NCBI GenBank assembly: GCA_023403475.1
Contig: JAEYEL010000004.1
Span: forward strand, 1-6,856
Direction of reading: 5' to 3'
Length of the DNA stretch: 6,856 bases
From: Actinomycetes bacterium
Lineage (GTDB): Bacteria; Actinomycetota; Coriobacteriia; Coriobacteriales; Eggerthellaceae
The translations under genes and the position numbers were made by a program. Under the pieces are notes generated by a model. The model worked only from the letters and a program-made list of their open reading frames with translations, had not been told where the DNA came from and did not search any database. Within the stretch, counting starts at the first letter, position 1. The number at the start of each line of letters is the position of its first letter. Shown in pieces: positions 4,751 through 6,856 of this stretch.

Positions 4751-6856
4751 CTACTCGCTCACTTCCCTCACCACAACGCCTTCGCCGAAGCTAAGGGAAA
4801 GCAAAGCCTCCAGATTCTCGCCGCCGAAATCAGCTCCCCCTTGCGAAGAAGGTTGCTGGGGCTGTCCGTCTTGTGGCTGCTCGCGAGATTGGGGTTGAGA
4901 GACAGCCGCTTGCGGGAAATCTCCTTCGTAAACATCGACGCCGTCATAAGGAACCATGTCGTCGTACAGGTCGATAGGCACAAGATCAGGCTCGGGCGCG
5001 GTAGCAAAATCGGGCTCGGGCGCGACGACCGAAGTGCCCGTAGCAACCGAAACATGGTCCTGCGAACGATACTGGGCAACCGGCTGCTGCTGTTGTTGCT
5101 GTTGTTGCTGTTGCCGTGCTTGCTGTGGTTGCTGTTGCGACTGCCGGAAAGATTGCTGCTGTTGCTCCGCCCTTTGAGATTGCGCCTGGGGTTGCTGTTG
5201 TCGCGGTTGCGCTTGTTGCCCCTGCATCGCTTGCGGTTGAGCAGCTTGAAGCCGCTGAGACTGCACGGCAACACCCGACTGCGCCGTCTGCTGCTGGACT
5301 GATTGCTGCTGCTGGACGGATTGCCGCTGCTGGACGGATTGCCGCTGCTGCTGGCGTTGAGATTGTTCGCCTCGCGATTGCACAGCTTGCGGAGAGAAAG
5401 CGCGCTGCACGCCCGCATCGGGAGCGATTGCAGCACCACCCGCTTGCGCATATGCGAACGCCACAGGCTCCCCGCACGCCTGTTGCAATGCAACAGCGAG
5501 AGCATCCTGCACTTCGGGTTTTTGCACAGCCCTGAAAGCAAACGTGTTTTCGGCAGGAAACTCTGCAACAAGCAAGGCTCTTTCAGCATCGAACACCGCC
5601 TTGGTGTTCAGGAACAGCACACCGTATGCCGCCTTGCTTTTCTTGAGCGCGGTGAGCGCGGCCTGCCACACGCGCTGCAACGCCGCCGGATTTTGCAAGC
5701 TGGCAAGCAAGGAGGGCGAAGGCGCCAACCCCCCTGTGGCAGGAAAAGTCTGCGACGAGAAAGCCGAGGAATCCGTTACTTGCGCAGCAGCTTGAGCGGA
5801 TGCAGCTTGAGCGGATGCAACCCGGGCGGATGACGCCTCCTGGGCCGCCGCCGTCTGATCAGCCGCCGCCCGACCAGATGTCATCTCCCAATCAGCCGCC
5901 GCCCGGGCAGACGTAACTTGAGCAGATGTCGTCGCTTGGGCAGATGGCCGAACTGCTTGCGACTGTGTTTCACGTGAAACACTTGTCGTAATATCATGCG
6001 ACAATGGAACAATTGTTTCACGTGAAACAATTTCGGCGGCTTTGAGAGAAGCAGCTCCGACACCCGCACCCCCTGCAGAACCTGCCGCACCTGCCACGGT
6101 CGCTATGGGCGCCGATCCTACTGCACCCCCTGCAACCGCGCCAGCAACACCTGCATTTGCAACACTCACCACATGCGCCACAGCGGAATGGCCGCTTTCA
6201 AGCGCCTCCACGCGTTCGGCCAGCGACTCAAGCGTCAAATCGGAATCGGGCCGGCACATGCGCGTAAGTGCGATTTCGAAGGTCAGGCGCGCGTTCGTCG
6301 ACGTCTTGAGGTCGGCCGCCACATCCCCCAAAACGCACAGCATGCGAGCAAGCCTGTCAGGGCCAAACAGCGGAAGCTCTTCCGCCAGTTCGCGCCGCAC
6401 CGATTCGCTCACGTCAAGAGCCACATCGTCACCCGCCAATGCCAGCACGTACATGTTGCGCATGTGCTCGGCCAAATCGCGTACGAACTGCGCAAGGTCG
6501 GCACCGGTTTCCACATATTCCGCCGTCCAGCGAAAGCATGCGGCCACATCGCGCTTGCCAACAGCCTGCACGATGGCGGCCAATTCGCTAGAATCGAGCG
6601 ACCCTAGCATGCGCTCGGCAACCTCCATAGTCACCTTGCCCTCGCCGAATGCAATCATCTGCTCCAATGACGTGAGCGCGTTTCGCAAACCGCCTTCGGC
6701 ACGATGCGCTATAAGGTCGAGCGCCTCGCCTTCGAACTCCACGCCTTCCGCCACGCACACCGCGCCTAAACGCGCGACCATGGCTTCGGGGGAAATGCGT
6801 CGAAAATCAAAGCGCTGGCAGCGTGAATGAATGGTTTCCGGAACTTTCTGAGGATC
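4751..6856 (-). CDS. dnaX: DNA polymerase III subunits gamma/tau (N-terminus outside the window)
   Basis: The frame is open from the right edge to TAG 4751-4753 and gives 701 residues; the start and the Walker A ATPase core lie beyond the window. Numbering from the edge, residues 1-22 are the end of the AAA+ core with the arginine-finger motif SRC (Arg12). GLRNAL at 56-61 holds the sensor-2 arginine. The helical domain III runs to about 204 and includes STNARLTFEIALTRM. DnaX is the clamp-loader ATPase and, as tau, bridges polymerase and helicase. An Ala/Ser-rich linker (about 217-375) follows, holding two parS sites read as VSRET (277-281, 293-297). Then come a compact domain with the tryptophan of RVWQAALTALKK (about 380-475), a Gln-rich stretch (about 488-595) and an acidic tail ending LEALLSLSFGEGVVVREVSE. 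The whole protein would be about 850 residues, longer than usual. No A-rich slippery site was seen. Confidence 0.95.
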   Translation of the reverse strand, partial: DPQKVPETIHSRCQRFDFRRISPEAMVARLGAVCVAEGVEFEGEALDLIAHRAEGGLRNALTSLEQMIAFGEGKVTMEVAERMLGSLDSSELAAIVQAVGKRDVAACFRWTAEYVETGADLAQFVRDLAEHMRNMYVLALAGDDVALDVSESVRRELAEELPLFGPDRLARMLCVLGDVAADLKTSTNARLTFEIALTRMCRPDSDLTLESLAERVEALESGHSAVAHVVSVANAGVAGAVAGGAVGSAPIATVAGAAGSAGGAGVGAASLKAAEIVSRETIVPLSHDITTSVSRETQSQAVRPSAQATTSAQVTSARAAADWEMTSGRAAADQTAAAQEASSARVASAQAASAQAAAQVTDSSAFSSQTFPATGGLAPSPSLLASLQNPAALQRVWQAALTALKKSKAAYGVLFLNTKAVFDAERALLVAEFPAENTFAFRAVQKPEVQDALAVALQQACGEPVAFAYAQAGGAAIAPDAGVQRAFSPQAVQSRGEQSQRQQQRQSVQQRQSVQQQQSVQQQTAQSGVAVQSQRLQAAQPQAMQGQQAQPRQQQPQAQSQRAEQQQQSFRQSQQQPQQARQQQQQQQQQQPVAQYRSQDHVSVATGTSVVAPEPDFATAPEPDLVPIDLYDDMVPYDGVDVYEGDFPQAAVSQPQSREQPQDGQPQQPSSQGGADFGGENLEALLSLSFGEGVVVREVSE
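5084..5113 (-). repeat. CAG/CAA repeat encoding ten glutamines in DnaX
   Basis: Ten consecutive CAA or CAG codons give an uninterrupted glutamine run flanked by Arg and Pro. The mixture of codons means it is not a pure triplet microsatellite, which should make it fairly stable. Confidence 0.9.
5291..5344 (-). repeat. 18-bp tandem repeat in the Gln-rich part of DnaX
   Basis: Three head-to-tail copies of an 18-bp unit, CTGCTGGACGGATTGCCG on the plus strand (the first copy with two changes), encode the six-residue repeat QSVQQ(R/Q) in the Gln-rich segment of DnaX. The period is a multiple of three, so copy-number change keeps the frame. Confidence 0.85.
5787..5905 (-). repeat. Ala/Ser-coding direct repeats in the DnaX linker
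   Basis: Two exact copies of the 15-bp unit GCAGCTTGAGCGGAT at 5787-5801 and 5802-5816, with a decayed third at 5817-5831, encode SAQAA repeats. A second pair, ATCAGCCGCCGCCCG, occurs at 5858 and 5891 (33 bp apart) and encodes RAAAD in each copy. The linker seems to have grown by in-frame duplication. Confidence 0.75.
5965..5982. promoter_or_regulatory. parS: parS site 1 of dnaX
   Basis: A perfect match to TGTTTCACGTGAAACA at 5966-5981, with one extra complementary pair on each side making an 18-bp palindrome. It is read as VSRET (residues 293-297 from the edge) in the Ala-rich linker of DnaX. It is the expected target of ParB. Confidence 0.92.
6011..6032. promoter_or_regulatory. parS: parS site 2 of dnaX
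   Basis: A perfect match to TGTTTCACGTGAAACA at 6014-6029, extended by AAT on the left and ATT on the right to a 22-bp perfect palindrome. Its centre is exactly 48 bp, or 16 codons, from that of the neighbouring site, and it too is read as VSRET (277-281). It is the best palindrome in the window. Confidence 0.93.

Noticed and set aside
5084..6190. Programmed frameshift giving a short gamma form of DnaX
   Set aside because: I found no A-rich slippery heptamer with a following hairpin; the only A-runs in the relevant part are short. A gamma-like product by proteolysis cannot be excluded.

Overview
The window reads as a housekeeping region from a fairly G+C-rich Gram-positive-type chromosome, probably an actinobacterium. 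My best guess is Coriobacteriia (Eggerthellaceae-like), held with low to moderate confidence. The grounds are the gene order dnaX - ybaB/ebfC - recR, which is common near the origin in Gram-positive bacteria, a long-form ribosome hibernation factor, an Ala/Gln-rich DnaX tail, and three sites matching the bacterial parS consensus. No mobile element, CRISPR array, rRNA or tRNA was found.

Layout, left to right. Positions 2-412 (+) hold the 3' end of an unrecognised gene whose composition differs from the rest. Positions 632-1207 (+) encode a long-form HPF and 1283-1501 (+) an acyl carrier protein, followed by a strong hairpin and a 9-bp tandem repeat. The other genes lie on the minus strand: folC (1753-3219), recR (3615-4211), ybaB/ebfC (4221-4529) and the 3' part of dnaX (4751-6856, start outside the window). 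ybaB and recR are 9 nt apart, and the recR Shine-Dalgarno overlaps the ybaB stop codon. dnaX is separated from ybaB by a repeat-filled spacer with a perfect TATAAT box close to ybaB.

Two things stand out. First, there are three parS-type palindromes (core GTTTCACGTGAAAC), two inside dnaX (centres 48 bp apart) and one inside folC. All three lie inside coding sequence, in predicted disordered or inserted segments, and all are read in the same frame as the peptide VSRET. This looks like a ParB loading cluster carried inside genes and tolerated by flexible linkers. Second, the 395-bp gap between folC and recR contains a good sigma70-type promoter on the plus strand. It is followed by three consecutive hairpins; the central one is long and pairs well only as plus-strand RNA because of its G-U pairs. 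I infer an unassigned small structured RNA of about 110 nt.

Functionally the region joins DNA replication and repair (DnaX clamp loader, nucleoid-associated YbaB/EbfC, RecR), chromosome segregation sites (parS), one-carbon metabolism (FolC), lipid synthesis (ACP) and stationary-phase ribosome protection (HPF). Every spacer longer than about 200 bp except the one before hpf carries low-complexity or tandem repeat DNA.
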